NCBI GenBank assembly: GCA_025055075.1
Contig: JANWYV010000005.1
Location: forward strand, 1 to 64,000
From: Blastocatellia bacterium
Lineage (GTDB): Bacteria; Acidobacteriota; Blastocatellia; HR10
Length of the DNA stretch: 64,000 bases
Direction: 5' to 3'
The notes under the pieces are model-generated. The model was not told the DNA's origin, searched no databases, and saw nothing but the letters and a program-made list of their open reading frames with translations. Of the stretch, positions 53,751 to 64,000 are shown piece after piece. Made by a program: the position numbers and the translations under genes. Numbering within the stretch: position 1 is the stretch's first letter; the number at the start of each line of letters is the position of its first letter.

Positions 53751-53762
53751 GCTCGTCGCTCC

Positions 53763-54416
53763 CTACTTCGAATACAACTCCACAATGAGATTCTCGCGAA
53801 TATCGGGTGAGATGTCGGCCCGCGTCGGCAATGCCACGACGCGTCCGCGGCAATTCTCCGCGTCGATCAGCTCGAGCCAGGCGGGACGTCCCGTTCGCCC
53901 GGCCGCTGTTTGAAGTGCCTCTTGAACGTGGACATTCTTCCGCATCTCCGGAGCCACGCTGATCTCATCGCCCGGCTGGACGCGGAACGATGGAATGTCC
54001 ACCGTGCGCTCAACCTCCCCCCGCTTGACCAGGATATGCCCGTGATTCACCAACTGCCGGGCATGCGCCCGCGAGAGCGCGAACCCCAAGCGATAGACGA
54101 CATTATCCAACCGCCGCTCCAACAAGGCGAGCAAGGCCTCACCCGTGACCCCCTTCTTCCGGGACGCCTCCTCGAAGTAGCGCCGGAACTGCCGCTCCAG
54201 GATGCCATACATTCGCCTGACCTTTTGCTTCTCCCGCAACTGCTCGGCGTAGCCCGTGAGCTTCGCCCGCCGCATCTCGCGGCCATGCTGGCCCGGCGGG
54301 AACGTCCCCCGCTTCTCAATGGCGCACGAGGGCTTGAAGCATCGATCTCCCTTCAGGAAGAGCTTCATGCCCTCCCGCCGACACAATCGGCATACTGGTC
54401 CCGTGTATCTCGCCAT
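53763..54416 (-). CDS. rpsD: 30S ribosomal protein S4, zinc-binding form
   Basis: 217 aa. Primary 16S rRNA-binding protein. The N-terminus has the four cysteines of the zinc form (CRLC, then CFKPSC), as in Thermus. The S4 RNA-binding domain contains [30 protein letters not shown] 71-nt gap separates it from rpsK, where I see no gene or clear S4 autoregulatory pseudoknot. rpoA follows by 12 nt. Confidence 0.97.
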   Translation of the reverse strand: MARYTGPVCRLCRREGMKLFLKGDRCFKPSCAIEKRGTFPPGQHGREMRRAKLTGYAEQLREKQKVRRMYGILERQFRRYFEEASRKKGVTGEALLALLERRLDNVVYRLGFALSRAHARQLVNHGHILVKRGEVERTVDIPSFRVQPGDEISVAPEMRKNVHVQEALQTAAGRTGRPAWLELIDAENCRGRVVALPTRADISPDIRENLIVELYSK

Positions 54417-54487
54417 ATGTCCCTCAGAGCAGAACGCACGGGATCACCCGCGCGCATGAATCTCTCGCCTCGGAATATCCCCACATC

Positions 54488-54886
54488 TCAAACGCGCCGC
54501 CGTTTCGGCGGACGGCATCCGTTGTGGGGGATCGGCGTGACATCTCGAATGACTTTGATCTCCAACCCGGCTGAATGTACGGCGCGAATGGCCGATTCGC
54601 GCCCTGATCCCGGTCCCTTCACCCAGACCTCGCAACTTCGCATCCCGCACTGCTCGCGCGCCATCGTCGCCGCGCGGAGGGCCGCCTGCTGCGCCGCAAA
54701 GGGCGTCCCCTTGCGCGAACCCTTGAAGCCCAGCGTTCCTCCACTCGCCCACACGAGCGTGTTCCCCTCCAGATCAGTCACCGTCACGATCGTGTTATTG
54801 AACGTGGACTTGATGTGCACGATGCCGTGCGGCACGATCCGCTTCTCTTTTTTCTTCGCCCCTCTTCGCTTGCCCGCCTTCGCCAT
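54488..54886 (-). CDS. rpsK: 30S ribosomal protein S11
   Basis: 132 aa. Platform protein of the 30S subunit. A lysine-rich start ([16 protein letters not shown]) is followed by [43 protein letters not shown] and the ending [10 protein letters not shown], all characteristic. It lies 14 nt after rpsM. Confidence 0.97.
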   Translation of the reverse strand: MAKAGKRRGAKKKEKRIVPHGIVHIKSTFNNTIVTVTDLEGNTLVWASGGTLGFKGSRKGTPFAAQQAALRAATMAREQCGMRSCEVWVKGPGSGRESAIRAVHSAGLEIKVIRDVTPIPHNGCRPPKRRRV

Positions 54887-54900
54887 AGGCCTTCACCTCG

Positions 54901-55284
54901 TCACTTCTTCCCGGGTGCCTTCTTCTTCGGCACGGTGGCCCGCCGCGGCCCCTTCCGCGTACGGGCGTTCGTGTGCGTTCGTTGCCCCCGCACGGGAAGC
55001 CCCAAGCGGTGGCGCAACCCCCGATAGCAGCCAATTTCGATGAGGCGGCGGATGTCCATCTGAATCTTCTTCCGCAGATCGCCCTCGATGTTCCCCTCCT
55101 GATCAATGATCTGACGGATGCGCGCGATCTCCTCGTCGGTCAGATCGCGCACTTTTTTATCCGGATTCACCCCCGCCTCCTGCAAGATGCGCGCCGAGCG
55201 CGAACGTCCGATGCCGAAGATATAGGTCAATCCAATCAGGACGCGCTTGTTGGGCGGGATCTCAACGCCCGCGATTCGTGCCAT
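54901..55284 (-). CDS. rpsM: 30S ribosomal protein S13
   Basis: 127 aa. Head protein that contacts L5 and tRNAs across the subunit interface. [26 protein letters not shown] opens the chain; the tail has [25 protein letters not shown], ending in a lysine-rich tail. It starts 6 nt after rpmJ, which is the first alpha-operon gene here. Confidence 0.98.
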   Translation of the reverse strand: MARIAGVEIPPNKRVLIGLTYIFGIGRSRSARILQEAGVNPDKKVRDLTDEEIARIRQIIDQEGNIEGDLRKKIQMDIRRLIEIGCYRGLRHRLGLPVRGQRTHTNARTRKGPRRATVPKKKAPGKK

Positions 55285-55290
55285 ACTCCC

Positions 55291-55404
55291 TCACCCCTGC
55301 CGTTGCTTATGCTTCGGATTCGTACAGATGACGCGCACCACCCCCTTGCGGCGGATGATGCGACAACGATCGCAAATCCGTTTGACGGAGGCTCTGACCT
55401 TCAT
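55291..55404 (-). CDS. rpmJ: 50S ribosomal protein L36
   Basis: A 37-residue protein starting [14 protein letters not shown] and ending NPKHKQRQG. The zinc ligands Cys11, Cys14, Cys27 and a following His are all present, so this is the zinc-binding form. It starts 30 nt after map; infA, which often lies between them, is missing. Confidence 0.95.
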   Translation of the reverse strand: MKVRASVKRICDRCRIIRRKGVVRVICTNPKHKQRQG

Positions 55405-55434
55405 GGCGCTCCCCTCCATGGCGCAAGTCGCAAA

Positions 55435-56220
55435 CTATAACACATCAGAAGAGCTTTCGCCAAGAGGCGTCGAGTCGAGTACCGTCAGGATGACTGGTCC
55501 ACGCTCGGTGATGGCGATCGTATGCTCGAAGTGCGCCGAGGGTTTCCGATCCACCGTCCGCACGGTCCAGCCATCATCGGCGATCTCCACTTCGTGCGTC
55601 CCCATGTTGAGCATCGGTTCAATGGCCAGCACCAATCCCGCGCGCAGGCGCAATCCGCGTCCCGGCGTGCCGAAATTGGGCACCTGCGGGTCCTCGTGCA
55701 TTTGGCGCCCGATGCCATGCCCGCAGAAATCACGCACGACCGAATATCCATGCGCTTCGGCGTAGGATTGCACAGCATAGGAGATGTCGTAGAGCCGATT
55801 CCCCACGCGCGCTTGCGCGATCGCCCGAAAGAGCGCTTCTTCGGTCACCCGCACCAAGCGCTGAAGCTCCTCGGAGACCTCCCCGACGGGGACCGTGATC
55901 GCCGCGTCCGCGACATAGCCATCGAGCGTCACCCCGCAGTCAATCCCCACGATGTCGCCCTCTTGCAATTTTCGATCCGAAGGGATGCCGTGCACGACCT
56001 CCTCGTTGATCGAGGTGCAAATCGAAGCGGGGAATCCTCGATACCCTTTGAACGTCGGGATGCCCCCTCGCGCGCGAATCTTTGCTTCGGCATAGCGATC
56101 CAACTCGCGCGTGGTCACGCCCGGTTGCGCCATCTCGCGCAAATCGCGCAAGACCTCAGCGACGATGCGCCCGGCTCGTCGAATCTTCTCGATCTCTTCT
56201 TTGGTCCGGCACACCACCAT
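55435..56220 (-). CDS. map: methionine aminopeptidase, type I
   Basis: 261 aa. Removes the initiator Met from nascent proteins. The five metal ligands are in [16 protein letters not shown] (two Asp), [13 protein letters not shown] (His), AIEPML (Glu) and EHTIAI (Glu). No N-terminal zinc-finger extension (type Ia). Follows adk by 5 nt in the standard secY-adk-map order. Confidence 0.97.
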   Translation of the reverse strand: MVVCRTKEEIEKIRRAGRIVAEVLRDLREMAQPGVTTRELDRYAEAKIRARGGIPTFKGYRGFPASICTSINEEVVHGIPSDRKLQEGDIVGIDCGVTLDGYVADAAITVPVGEVSEELQRLVRVTEEALFRAIAQARVGNRLYDISYAVQSYAEAHGYSVVRDFCGHGIGRQMHEDPQVPNFGTPGRGLRLRAGLVLAIEPMLNMGTHEVEIADDGWTVRTVDRKPSAHFEHTIAITERGPVILTVLDSTPLGESSSDVL

Positions 56221-56225
56221 AGGCT

Positions 56226-56897
56226 TCAGCAGGGATCGTCAGCATTGATCTCTCTTCTCACGATCGCCTCGATCTGCTCGAAGATCTCTTCGATCGAGCG
56301 CTCACCATCCACCTCGAAGAAGGCTCCGCGCTGCCGGTAGTATTCCAGCAACGGCGCCGTCTTCTCCCGATAGACATCGTAGCGTTTCTCGATCGCCTCC
56401 GGAACGTCATCGGCCCGCTGCACAAGCGGCACCCGGCACCGATCGCACTGCTCGTCCTCCCGCGGCGGCTTGAGCCAGAGGTTGTAAATCTCGCCGCATT
56501 GCGGGCAGGAGCGCCGCCCAGCCAAACGCCGCGTCAGGGACTCCCGCGAGACGGCGATATTGATGACGAGCACGCGCTTGCCCTGCGCGTTCGCCAACTC
56601 TTCAAGGAACGCTGCTTGCGCCGCCGTCCGAGGATATCCGTCGAGCACATATCCCCTCTGGCAATCCGCCTGCGCCGTGCGCTCGCGCAGGATCTCGGCC
56701 AGGATCTCGTCGCTCACCAACTGGCCGGCCTTCTGCGTCTCGCGCACGATCCGGCCCAACTCCGTCTCCGTCTCGGCGATCTCCCGCAAGATGTCGCCAG
56801 TGGAGATCTTCGGCCATCCGAATCGCTCCGCCAAAAGTCGCGCTTGCGTGCCCTTGCCCGCTCCCGGCATCCCCATGAGGACGATGATCACGCCCAC
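56226..56897 (-). CDS. adk: adenylate kinase, zinc-lid type
   Basis: About 223 aa. Interconverts ATP + AMP and 2 ADP. P-loop [10 protein letters not shown] near the start, AMP-binding [14 protein letters not shown], and a LID domain with four zinc cysteines (CPQC and CDRC), the form common in Gram-positives and many thermophiles. The GTG at 56897 is chosen because AAGGA lies 7 nt upstream; the frame is open to 56990 inside secY. Starts 10 nt after secY. Confidence 0.95.
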   Translation of the reverse strand: MGVIIVLMGMPGAGKGTQARLLAERFGWPKISTGDILREIAETETELGRIVRETQKAGQLVSDEILAEILRERTAQADCQRGYVLDGYPRTAAQAAFLEELANAQGKRVLVINIAVSRESLTRRLAGRRSCPQCGEIYNLWLKPPREDEQCDRCRVPLVQRADDVPEAIEKRYDVYREKTAPLLEYYRQRGAFFEVDGERSIEEIFEQIEAIVRREINADDPC

Positions 56898-56907
56898 CTG
56901 TCGGTCC

Positions 56908-58323
56908 TTATCCGATGCGCCGGCCGCGCAGACGCCGTCCCTTCGGGCCAAGGAAGCCATCGTAATGGCGCATGATGAGCTGCGACTCAATCTGCGCGAT
57001 CGTATCCATGGCCACGCCGACGACGATTAGCAGCGACGTGCCTCCAAAATAGAACTGAAAGCCCAAGCCGTCTTGAATCCAACTGAGCCCCGGCGTATTC
57101 GCGAGGACATTCGAGAGCCAGGGGCCGATCCACGGAATCTCCTGTACCTTGAACCCCGTCAGGATGAACTGCGGGATCAAGCAGATGATCGCCAGATAGA
57201 GCGATCCCACCGCCGTCAACCGAGTTAGGATCTCATTCAGGTACTCCGATGTGCGCTTGCCCGGCCGGATGCCCGGGATGAATCCCCCATGCTTGCGCAA
57301 GTTCTCAGCGACTTCATCCGTGTTGAAGATGATCGAGACGTAGAAGAAGCTGAAGAAGATGATGGCGATCACGAAGACGAGATCATAGAACGGATGTCCC
57401 GCGCGATTGAAATTCTGCACATGGCGTTGCAACCATGCCCAATCCGTGAACTGAGCGATCGTCTGAGGGAAGGAGAGGACTGAGACGGCGAAGATGACCG
57501 GGATCACTCCCCCCATATTCACCCGCAGGGGCAGATGCGTCATCTGTCCGCCGAGCACGCGCTGACCGACGACCCGACGCGCGTAACTGATGGGGATTTT
57601 CCGTTGCCCGCGTTCCACGAAGACGACGGCGGCGACGATCAGCACCCCTGCGACGAGCATGAGCAAGATCCCCAGCGTCGTCAACGGATCCGCTCGCTCG
57701 ATGCGCTCCCAGATCTGCCTCAGCGCTTCCGGCAATCCGATGACGATCCCCGCGAAGATGATGAGCGAGATCCCATTCCCCACCCCGCGCTCGGTGATCT
57801 GCTCGCCAATCCACATGATGAAGATCGTCCCCGTCGTCCACGTCAGCGCGGCCAACGGGATGAACACCCGCGCACTCATGCCCGTCACCAGATCCGGTTG
57901 CTGCGTGAGCCAGTAGGCGATCCCGGTGGATTGGATCAAGCACAACAGGACGGTCAGATAGCGCGTGTATTGATTGATCTTGCGACGCCCGAGTTCCCCC
58001 TCCTGTTGGATCTGCTTCACCCGTTCGGAGACGACTGTCATGAGCTGCATGATGATCGAGGCCGTGATATAGGGCGTCACCCCGAGCGCGAAGATCGAGA
58101 CGACGCGCAGATTCCCGCCGGTGAAGAGATCCAAGACGCCGAGCAGATTGCTCGCCACATCGCGCCACACTCGGTCGAGGACGACGCGGTCGATCCCAGG
58201 CGTGAGGATCACAGAACCCGTCCGGTAGACGACGAGCATGGCGAGGGTGTAAAGCAGGCGCTTGCGCAGATCGGGGACGATGAAGATGTTGCGGAAGGTT
58301 TTGACGAAATTCTCCAGCAGCAT
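56908..58323 (-). CDS. secY: protein translocase subunit SecY
   Basis: 471 aa with ten transmembrane helices. Core channel of the Sec translocon. Family blocks include [23 protein letters not shown], the [18 protein letters not shown] signature, [12 protein letters not shown], and [21 protein letters not shown] on the cytoplasmic loop that binds the ribosome and SecA. Between rplO and adk. Confidence 0.98.
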   Translation of the reverse strand: MLLENFVKTFRNIFIVPDLRKRLLYTLAMLVVYRTGSVILTPGIDRVVLDRVWRDVASNLLGVLDLFTGGNLRVVSIFALGVTPYITASIIMQLMTVVSERVKQIQQEGELGRRKINQYTRYLTVLLCLIQSTGIAYWLTQQPDLVTGMSARVFIPLAALTWTTGTIFIMWIGEQITERGVGNGISLIIFAGIVIGLPEALRQIWERIERADPLTTLGILLMLVAGVLIVAAVVFVERGQRKIPISYARRVVGQRVLGGQMTHLPLRVNMGGVIPVIFAVSVLSFPQTIAQFTDWAWLQRHVQNFNRAGHPFYDLVFVIAIIFFSFFYVSIIFNTDEVAENLRKHGGFIPGIRPGKRTSEYLNEILTRLTAVGSLYLAIICLIPQFILTGFKVQEIPWIGPWLSNVLANTPGLSWIQDGLGFQFYFGGTSLLIVVGVAMDTIAQIESQLIMRHYDGFLGPKGRRLRGRRIG

Positions 58324-58367
58324 ATTCCCTCCCGCGGCTCACAGCCCGACGCCGAAGCGCCCTCCGG

Positions 58368-58823
58368 CTATCGGGGGATCACCTCCACGCTTCCTCCGGC
58401 AGCGAGGATCTTCTCTCGCGCCGAAGCACTGAACCGATGGGCCACGACGCGCAAAGGCTTCGTCAACTCGCCGCGCCCGAGGATGACCACACCGTCGCCA
58501 ATCTTCTTGACGATGCCGCGTTCGTGTAGGACCTTTGGCGTGACTTCCGCCCCTGCCTCGAACCTCGCCTCTAGGACGTCCAAGTTCACCTCGGCCCATT
58601 CCTTCTTGAACTCATTGGTGAATCCCCGCTTGGGGAGTCGGCGGATGAAGGGCATCTGACCGCCCTCAAATCCCGGTCGCATGGAGAAGCCCGAACGCGA
58701 CTTCTGCCCTTTGTGCCCGCGCGTGGCGGTCTTGCCGTGACCAGAGCCGGGACCGCGCCCAACGCGCTTGGGCCGATGCACCGCTCCAGCCGGCGCCTTC
58801 AGATTGTGCAATCCCAGAGCCAT
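58368..58823 (-). CDS. rplO: 50S ribosomal protein L15
   Basis: About 151 aa. Starts [24 protein letters not shown], followed by the glycine-rich [20 protein letters not shown] and the [10 protein letters not shown] motif. The frame is open to 58880, but homology begins at 58823. Between rpmD and secY. Confidence 0.97.
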   Translation of the reverse strand: MALGLHNLKAPAGAVHRPKRVGRGPGSGHGKTATRGHKGQKSRSGFSMRPGFEGGQMPFIRRLPKRGFTNEFKKEWAEVNLDVLEARFEAGAEVTPKVLHERGIVKKIGDGVVILGRGELTKPLRVVAHRFSASAREKILAAGGSVEVIPR

Positions 58824-58845
58824 AGCGCTTCTCCCCTCGAAGACC

Positions 58846-59058
58846 TTACGCCTTCGGTTCGTCCTCCAAGATGCGCACAAGATGCGGAACCTTCGCCACC
58901 ATGCCGCGAATGGCCGGATGATCCGGGCGCTCGACGATTTGATTGAGCTTGGTCAGGCCGAGGCTCCGCACAATGATCTTGTGCTTCTTCGGATGCCCGA
59001 TGACGCTTCGGTAATACTGAATCCGAATCATCTTGGTCGGCTTCTTCTCCTCACCCAT
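58846..59058 (-). CDS. rpmD: 50S ribosomal protein L30
   Basis: 70 aa, about ten longer than usual at the N-terminus (MGEEKKPTK before the first strand). The core is [31 protein letters not shown] and the end [10 protein letters not shown]. The ATG at 59058 is set by homology; upstream sequence in frame overlaps rpsE. Confidence 0.95.
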   Translation of the reverse strand: MGEEKKPTKMIRIQYYRSVIGHPKKHKIIVRSLGLTKLNQIVERPDHPAIRGMVAKVPHLVRILEDEPKA

Positions 59059-59080
59059 AGGCCTGCCTCCGGAAGCGCGC

Positions 59081-59590
59081 TCACAATTCGGCGACCGCTT
59101 TTCCGCGCAAGCGGGCGACCTCTTCAGCGCTGCGCAGCAATTTGAGTCCGGCGAAGGTCGCTCGCACGACATTATGCGGATTGTTCGAGCCAATGGATTT
59201 CGTGAGCACGTCGCGCACGCCCGCTGCCTGCATGATGGCTCGCACGGGACCACCAGCGATCACGCCCGTCCCTTCGGCCGCCGGGCGCAGGAGCACCTTC
59301 CCCGCTCCGAAATGCCCGATCACCGGATGGGGGATCGTCGTCCCCTTCAGGGGAATGCGGATGAGATTCTTCTTCGCCGCTTCGATCCCCTTCTTGATCG
59401 CGGCGGGAACCTCCCGTGCCTTCCCCAGGCCGAACCCCACGATCCCCTCCTGATTGCCGACGACGACCAGAGCGCTGAAGGAGAGGTTCTTCCCTCCTTT
59501 GACGACCTTCGCCACGCGCTTGACCGAGACGACGTATTCCTTCAGCGCCAACCCCTCGGGTGAGATGATCTCTCGCTTCGCCGTCACCAT
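59081..59590 (-). CDS. rpsE: 30S ribosomal protein S5
   Basis: 169 aa. Decoding-fidelity protein. The double-stranded RNA-binding fold has [23 protein letters not shown] and the loop [20 protein letters not shown]; the C-domain has [37 protein letters not shown]. In its place between rplR and rpmD. Confidence 0.98.
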   Translation of the reverse strand: MVTAKREIISPEGLALKEYVVSVKRVAKVVKGGKNLSFSALVVVGNQEGIVGFGLGKAREVPAAIKKGIEAAKKNLIRIPLKGTTIPHPVIGHFGAGKVLLRPAAEGTGVIAGGPVRAIMQAAGVRDVLTKSIGSNNPHNVVRATFAGLKLLRSAEEVARLRGKAVAEL

Positions 59591-59603
59591 ACCATGCCCC
59601 CTC

Positions 59604-59978
59604 TTAGAATTCCAAGCCCGCTTCGCGCGCTGCTTCCGCCAGTGCCTTCACACGCCCGTGATAACGATAGCCTCCGCGATCGAAGACGACTCGCGTGATG
59701 CCCCGCTCCAAAGCGCGCGCGGCGATCAGTTTCCCGACTTCACGCGCCGCAGCGATGTTCCCTCCATATCGCGGACGCCCATTGGCGCGCAGCGCGCGAT
59801 CAAGCGTAGAAGCCGCCGCCAATGTGATCCCGCGCTCGTCGTCAATGAGCTGCGCATAGATGTGCCGCAGGCTTCGGAACACAGCCAAGCGAGGTCGCTC
59901 GGCCGTCCCTCGCACCCGCTTGCGAATCCGCTTGTGAACGGCCAGACGTCGCTGTTGTCGCGTCTTCTTCTTGATCAT
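59604..59978 (-). CDS. rplR: 50S ribosomal protein L18
   Basis: 124 aa. 5S rRNA-binding protein. Basic start [24 protein letters not shown], then [21 protein letters not shown], and the ending [28 protein letters not shown]. Between rplF and rpsE. Confidence 0.98.
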   Translation of the reverse strand: MIKKKTRQQRRLAVHKRIRKRVRGTAERPRLAVFRSLRHIYAQLIDDERGITLAAASTLDRALRANGRPRYGGNIAAAREVGKLIAARALERGITRVVFDRGGYRYHGRVKALAEAAREAGLEF

Positions 59979-59988
59979 AGCGCCCCGA

Positions 59989-60543
59989 TCACTTCCCAGT
60001 CTTGCCGGGCTTCAACCGCAGCACTTCATCGGCGTACCGAATGCCCTTGCCCTTGTAGGCATCCGGTCGCCGCAAGCTCCGAATGTTCGCCGCGATCTGC
60101 CCGACCAGTTGCTTATCAATTCCGGAGACGATGAGCGTCATCTGATATTCCGAGATCGGCTTCGTGCGCCGCTCGACCTTCACGTCAATGCCGTCCGGGA
60201 TGGGGAACTCGATCGGGTGCGAATAGCCGAGCGAGAAGATGATCCGCCGTCCCTGCACCTCCGCTTTATACCCGATCCCGACGATGTCCAGCTCCTTCGT
60301 GTAGCCTTCGGTGACCCCTCGTACAGCGTTAGCCGCCAGCGCACGGGCCAGTCCGTGCAGGGCTTTCGCCTCCTCATCCTCGCGCTCAGCCACAAGCATC
60401 CCGTCTTGCAGACGGAAGCGAACGCCGGGCGGCACCGGAGTCCGAAGCGTCCCTTTCGGTCCGGTGATCTCCAGATGCGTCGGCGCGATCGCCACCGTCA
60501 CTCCCGCCGGAACGGGAATCGGCTTCCGTCCAATGCGCGACAT
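59989..60543 (-). CDS. rplF: 50S ribosomal protein L6
   Basis: 184 aa, two repeated alpha/beta domains. [15 protein letters not shown] opens it; the second domain carries [25 protein letters not shown] and the closing [27 protein letters not shown] signature. Helps form the sarcin-ricin-side stalk base. Confidence 0.98.
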   Translation of the reverse strand: MSRIGRKPIPVPAGVTVAIAPTHLEITGPKGTLRTPVPPGVRFRLQDGMLVAEREDEEAKALHGLARALAANAVRGVTEGYTKELDIVGIGYKAEVQGRRIIFSLGYSHPIEFPIPDGIDVKVERRTKPISEYQMTLIVSGIDKQLVGQIAANIRSLRRPDAYKGKGIRYADEVLRLKPGKTGK

Positions 60544-60597
60544 CTCTCAATCACCTCCTTCTCAAGCGCCGAGCTTTCGCCCTTCGCCCTCGGCTCC

Positions 60598-60993
60598 TCA
60601 ATAGACATAGCACAAGACCTCTCCCCCGACATTCTGACGCCGCGCGTCGCGCCCGGTCATGATGCCCTTGGGCGTGCTGAGGATGGCGATTCCCAATCCG
60701 CCCAAGACGCGGGGGATCTCCTTCGCCCCCACGTAAACGCGTCGTCCCGGTCGAGAGACCCGCTCCACGTTCAGGATCGGCGTCTCCCCTTCCGGCCCGT
60801 ACTTCAAATAGAGGCGCAAAACCTTCTTGGCGCCCTCGCTCATGATCTTGTAGTTGCTGATGTACCCCTCCTCTTTCAAGATGCGGGCGATCTCCACTTT
60901 CATCTTCGAAGCGGGCACATCCACGCGGGGATGGCGCGCCCGCACGGCGTTTCGGAGGCGCGTCAGCATATCCGCAATCGGATCGGTCATCAT
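60598..60993 (-). CDS. rpsH: 30S ribosomal protein S8
   Basis: 131 aa. Central-domain 16S rRNA binder. [20 protein letters not shown] starts the chain (first Met doubled); [19 protein letters not shown] and the closing [31 protein letters not shown] are diagnostic. 15 nt after rpsN. Confidence 0.98.
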   Translation of the reverse strand: MMTDPIADMLTRLRNAVRARHPRVDVPASKMKVEIARILKEEGYISNYKIMSEGAKKVLRLYLKYGPEGETPILNVERVSRPGRRVYVGAKEIPRVLGGLGIAILSTPKGIMTGRDARRQNVGGEVLCYVY

Positions 60994-61008
60994 AGCCCGT
61001 TGTCCTCC

Positions 61009-61194
61009 TCACCAACTCGCTTTGATGACGCCCGGGATGTGTCCCTCCAGGGCCAACTGACGGAAGCACAGTCGGCACAGCATGAACTTCCGGTAATAGC
61101 CCCGCGCCCGTCCGCAACGCCGGCATCGATTCCGATAGCGGACCTTGAATTTCGGCTCCTTCACCATCTTGGCAAACTGACTTTTTCGCGCCAT
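61009..61194 (-). CDS. rpsN: 30S ribosomal protein S14, type Z
   Basis: 61 aa, the short zinc form. [19 protein letters not shown] is followed by two CxxC pairs (CRRC and CRLC) and ends GVIKASW. The frame is open to 61257 but homology starts at 61194. Between rplE and rpsH. Confidence 0.97.
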   Translation of the reverse strand: MARKSQFAKMVKEPKFKVRYRNRCRRCGRARGYYRKFMLCRLCFRQLALEGHIPGVIKASW

Positions 61195-61198
61195 ATCC

Positions 61199-61768
61199 TC
61201 ATGCTCCCGTGCGGAACGGCATGCCCAGAAGCGCGAGCAACGCCCGCGCCTCCTCATCCGTCTTGGCCGTCGTCGTGATGCAGATGTTCATTCCGCGCGC
61301 CTTGTCCACCTTGTTGAAATCCACCTCGGGAAAGACCAGTTGATCCCGCAACCCGATCGTGTAGTTCCCGCGTCCGTCGAACGACCTAGGCGAGAGTCCC
61401 CGGAAATCGCGCACGCGCGGCAACGCGATGTTGATGAGCCGATCGAGAAATTCGTACATGCGATCGCCCCGCAGCGTCACCATGGCACCGATAGTCATCC
61501 CCTTGCGCAGCTTGAACGCCGCAATGGACTTCTTCGCCCTCGTGATCACAGGTCGCTGTCCCGTGATCATGGATAACTCTTCAACGGCCCGATCCAAGGC
61601 CTTGGGATTTTGAATCGCCTCGCCCAATCCCATGTTGATCGTGATCTTCTCCAACCGCGGCACGGCCATCGGATTCGTATAGCCAAACTCCTTCATGAGC
61701 GCAGGCACGACGACCTCGCGATAGCGTTGTTTCAATCGCGGCACATATTTGGGCGCTTTCGCGACCAT
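61199..61768 (-). CDS. rplE: 50S ribosomal protein L5
   Basis: 189 aa. 5S rRNA-binding protein touching the P-site t[63 protein letters not shown] and the ending [10 protein letters not shown] are diagnostic. Four nt before rpsN. Confidence 0.98.
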   Translation of the reverse strand: MVAKAPKYVPRLKQRYREVVVPALMKEFGYTNPMAVPRLEKITINMGLGEAIQNPKALDRAVEELSMITGQRPVITRAKKSIAAFKLRKGMTIGAMVTLRGDRMYEFLDRLINIALPRVRDFRGLSPRSFDGRGNYTIGLRDQLVFPEVDFNKVDKARGMNICITTTAKTDEEARALLALLGMPFRTGA

Positions 61769-61779
61769 AGCTCATCCCC

Positions 61780-62130
61780 TCACTTATCAATCACGCCGCC
61801 ACAGCGTTTGCAAATGCGGGTCTTGCGCCCGTCGGCGCCCACCTCTCGGCGAATGCGCGTCGGGCGATTGCAGGCCGGACAGACGACCATCACGTTCGAG
61901 ATGTCAATATAGGCCTCTCGCTCGACGATCCCCCCGGCGATGCCTCGCCGCGGATTCGGGCGCACGTGCCGTTTCACGATCCGCATTCCCTCGACCAGGA
62001 CCTTCCCCTCGCGAGGCTTCACCTCCAGGACGCGCGCCCGCTTGAGCACGATGCGTCCAGAGGGATCGCGCTCCTTGATGTTGCTGCCGGCCAGCACGAC
62101 GACCGTATCGTTCTTCTTGACGTGCGCCAT
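61780..62130 (-). CDS. rplX: 50S ribosomal protein L24
   Basis: 116 aa. KOW-motif assembly initiator with KKNDTVVVLAGSNIKERDPSGRIVL. The C-terminus has two CxxC pairs (CPAC and CKRC) that could form a zinc ribbon, which is seen in many bacterial L24 proteins. 2 nt after rplN. Confidence 0.97.
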   Translation of the reverse strand: MAHVKKNDTVVVLAGSNIKERDPSGRIVLKRARVLEVKPREGKVLVEGMRIVKRHVRPNPRRGIAGGIVEREAYIDISNVMVVCPACNRPTRIRREVGADGRKTRICKRCGGVIDK

Positions 62131-62132
62131 AG

Positions 62133-62501
62133 TCAGATCACCTCCGGCGCCAGGCTGATGATCTTCATGAACTTCTTCTCGCGCAACTCGCGCGCCACCG
62201 GCCCGAACACGCGCGTCCCGATCGGCTCGCCGTCGGGTTTGATGAGAACGGCCGCGTTATCGTCGAAGCGAATATATGTCCCGTCGCGGCGTCGGACCTC
62301 CTTGCGCGTGCGCACGATCACGGCGCGCACGACCTGCCCCTTCTTGACGGCCGCATCAGGAGCCGCTTCCTTCACTGTCGCCGTGATCACATCCCCCAGG
62401 GTGGCGACCGGTCCGGTCGCACCCCCGACCGGCATGATGCACTGAATCCTCTTAGCACCGGAATTGTCGGCCACCTCCAGCATCGTGCGCATCTGGATCA
62501 T
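62133..62501 (-). CDS. rplN: 50S ribosomal protein L14
   Basis: 122 aa. [22 protein letters not shown] opens it, with [36 protein letters not shown] and DNAAVLI following. A fully standard L14. Its ATG overlaps the rpsQ stop by 4 nt. Confidence 0.98.
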   Translation of the reverse strand: MIQMRTMLEVADNSGAKRIQCIMPVGGATGPVATLGDVITATVKEAAPDAAVKKGQVVRAVIVRTRKEVRRRDGTYIRFDDNAAVLIKPDGEPIGTRVFGPVARELREKKFMKIISLAPEVI

Positions 62502-62851
62502 ACGCCCTCACCTCCTTTGACCTCACCGATCTCCTCGCCCACCTTGGGTCCGGCCTCCGGCATACGACGTGCGGCTCGCTGAATGATCTCCACCACGCGC
62601 CAGCGCTTATGCCGAGACAGCGGGCGCGTCTCCATGATTCGCACCTTATCGCCGACGCGCGCTCCCAGCTCATCGTGCGCCATGAATCGGGAGCGTCGCT
62701 TCACGACGCGCTCATACTTCGGATGGCGCATGAGGCGCTCGACGGTCACGACGACCGTCTTCTGCATTTTGTCGCTGGTGACAATACCCACCATCTGATG
62801 GCGATGGCCACGCGGCTTGGTCCGCCCTGGTGTCGTCTCCGTCCCACTCAT
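62498..62851 (-). CDS. rpsQ: 30S ribosomal protein S17, extended
   Basis: 117 aa compared with the usual 80-90. A 20-residue basic N-terminal extension and a 25-residue Glu/Gly-rich C-terminal tail flank the OB-fold core ([50 protein letters not shown]). ATG at 62851 is chosen; GTG at 62857 is an alternative two codons upstream. The stop overlaps rplN. Confidence 0.95.
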   Translation of the reverse strand: MSGTETTPGRTKPRGHRHQMVGIVTSDKMQKTVVVTVERLMRHPKYERVVKRRSRFMAHDELGARVGDKVRIMETRPLSRHKRWRVVEIIQRAARRMPEAGPKVGEEIGEVKGGEGV

Positions 62852-62857
62852 ACTCAC

Positions 62858-63061
62858 TCATCTCCGAATCCCCAGCTCGCGCTCGCGCCGGATGGTCAGG
62901 ACGCGAGCGAGTTCCTTCTTCGTCTGGCGATATGTCTTGAGCACTTCCATCTCGCCCAGGCTCAGCCGGAAGCGCAGCCGAAAGAGCGATTCCCGCAACG
63001 CGGCCTCATGGGCCTGCAATTCCTCCTCGCTCATCTCGCGCAAGCGTTCGATGGGCGTCAT
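62858..63061 (-). CDS. rpmC: 50S ribosomal protein L29
   Basis: 67 aa, two antiparallel helices. [36 protein letters not shown] and [22 protein letters not shown] match the family. Near the exit tunnel, where it helps bind trigger factor and SRP. Start overlaps the rplP stop (ATGA). Confidence 0.97.
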   Translation of the reverse strand: MTPIERLREMSEEELQAHEAALRESLFRLRFRLSLGEMEVLKTYRQTKKELARVLTIRRERELGIRR

Positions 63062-63486
63062 GCCAAGACCTCCTCTTGTTCTCGCCGAGTGACGAATTTC
63101 GTCTTGATCGGCAGCTTCGCGGCGGCCAGCCGAAAGGCCTCCCGAGCCATCTCTTCGGAGACCCCTTCGATCTCAAAGAGGATGCGTCCGGGCTTGACCA
63201 CCGCCACCCAGAATTCGGGCGAGCCCTTCCCCTTCCCCATCCGGGACTCCTGCGGCTTGCGCGTCACCGGCTTGTCCGGAAAGATGCGAATCCAGAGCTT
63301 CCCTCCTCGCTTGACATGACGCGTGATCGCCACACGCGCCGCTTCGATCTGCCGATCCGTGATCCAGGCCGGCTCCAGCGCCTTCAGGCCATATTCCCCG
63401 AAGGCGACCGTCGCCCCGCGCGTCGCGATCCCCGACATACGTCCCCGCTGCTGCTTGCGATATTTCACCTTCCTCGGCATCAACAT
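63058..63486 (-). CDS. rplP: 50S ribosomal protein L16
   Basis: 142 aa. [22 protein letters not shown], then [37 protein letters not shown] and [10 protein letters not shown]. Binds near the peptidyl transferase and 5S RNA. GAGGAGGAG is best spaced for the ATG at 63486, two codons before the usual MPRK start at 63480. Confidence 0.97.
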   Translation of the reverse strand: MLMPRKVKYRKQQRGRMSGIATRGATVAFGEYGLKALEPAWITDRQIEAARVAITRHVKRGGKLWIRIFPDKPVTRKPQESRMGKGKGSPEFWVAVVKPGRILFEIEGVSEEMAREAFRLAAAKLPIKTKFVTRREQEEVLA

Positions 63487-63502
63487 AGGCCCGCTCCTCC
63501 TC

Positions 63503-64000
63503 TCATCGCCGCCCCGAGGGCTTCGCTCCCTTCAGCAACGCCGCCCGCGGATCCAAGACATCGCCCCGATAGATCCACACCTTCACGCCAATCACACCGT
63601 AGGTCGTATAGGCCTCGGCGAAGCCATAATCAATGTCCGCGCGCAGCGTCTGCAGCGGCAGCCGCCCATGCAAATACCACTCTGAGCGCGCGATCTCGGC
63701 CCCGTTGAGCCGCCCCGAGACGCGAATCTTGATACCTTTGGCACCAAAGCGCATGGCGTCCTCAACGGCCTTGCGCATCGCTCGACGGAAGGCCACCCGT
63801 TTCTCCAGCTGCTGGGCGACCTTCTCTGCCTGCAATTGCGCGCTCAACTCCGGCCGATCGATCTCTTGAATGGCGATCATCACCTCACGCTTCGTGCGTT
63901 CGGCGATCTCGGCTCGCAGCCGATCGATCTCCGCACCCTTGCGCCCGATGATGATCCCCGGCCGCGCCGTGTGGATGATGATCTTCAGCTTATTCGCCGC
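63503..64000 (-). CDS. rpsC: 30S ribosomal protein S3, 5' part outside the window
   Basis: The last 165 codons are visible; the start lies beyond 64000. The KH domain ([17 protein letters not shown]) is at the cut edge; then [37 protein letters not shown] and [14 protein letters not shown] follow. Helps form the mRNA entry channel. Leads the ribosomal run as seen here; rplV and others should continue to the right. Confidence 0.96.
   Translation of the reverse strand, partial: AANKLKIIIHTARPGIIIGRKGAEIDRLRAEIAERTKREVMIAIQEIDRPELSAQLQAEKVAQQLEKRVAFRRAMRKAVEDAMRFGAKGIKIRVSGRLNGAEIARSEWYLHGRLPLQTLRADIDYGFAEAYTTYGVIGVKVWIYRGDVLDPRAALLKGAKPSGRR

Overview
The window is a compact, GC-rich stretch (about 60% by eye) of a bacterial chromosome. 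No mobile element, tRNA, rRNA or CRISPR array was seen. The gene content fits a chemoheterotrophic, respiring Gram-negative bacterium. It has a futalosine-pathway menaquinone gene (mqnC), complex I genes (nuoA, nuoB), C5-pathway haem genes (hemA, hemC), an OmpH/Skp chaperone, a TonB-C domain protein and a DUF5916 outer-membrane barrel. It also has many peptidases (M61, M20, S9, M24B, Lon-like). The closest stylistic match is Acidobacteriota, probably Blastocatellia. This is inferred from gene content only; there is no 16S rRNA here.

Layout. 0.01-1.6 kb: end of an ATP synthase Fo operon (atpE) with two strong hairpins, then an exported sulfurtransferase. 1.6-10.9 kb: an aminotransferase and a Lon-like protease (minus); hemX-like/hemA/hemC (plus); a purine permease divergent from an exported acetamidase-family protein. 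10.9-16.1 kb (minus): DegT aminotransferase, mqnC, a lipoprotein, DAHP synthase, rbfA. 16.1-20.7 kb (minus): rimP-nusA-infB with a promoter, a terminator-like attenuator in the leader and an intercistronic hairpin. 20.7-27.2 kb (plus): nuoA-nuoB-midA, a class A PBP, OmpH/Skp, threonine dehydratase. 27.2-30.0 kb (minus): rsmI, a TonB-C protein, proline dehydrogenase. 30.1-44.7 kb (plus): ruvB, an ArsC-like protein, M61 peptidase, two peptide-ABC ATPases, a DAHP synthase-prephenate dehydratase fusion, an isopropylmalate-synthase-like enzyme, M20 and S9 peptidases, two uncharacterised envelope proteins, an ECF sigma factor. 44.7-48.8 kb: DUF5916 barrel (minus), rsgA (plus), TenA family (minus). 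48.9-64.0 kb (minus): the S10/spc/alpha ribosomal-protein run from rpsC to rplQ with secY, adk, map and rpoA, followed by pepP, accB, accC and a small unknown gene.

How it fits together. Secreted and cytoplasmic peptidases, peptide-transporter ATPases, proline dehydrogenase and a short threonine dehydratase suggest growth on peptides and amino acids, feeding a menaquinone-linked respiratory chain. The most unusual gene is the three-part DAHP synthase / prephenate dehydratase / ACT fusion at 35901-37586, which joins the first step of the aromatic pathway to a phenylalanine-branch step on one chain. The most interesting regulatory element is a short GC hairpin plus T8 in the rimP-nusA-infB leader (20627-20651). 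It is placed to let NusA control its own operon, and one arm can instead pair with the rimP start.

Promoters look like the housekeeping type, usually with an 18-bp spacer. Several (hemX-like, lipoprotein, threonine dehydratase, rsmI, ruvB, arsC-like) lie only 7-14 nt before the likely start codon, which predicts leaderless or nearly leaderless mRNAs beside ordinary Shine-Dalgarno-led genes. All promoter, attenuator and leaderless calls are read by eye and are predictions.
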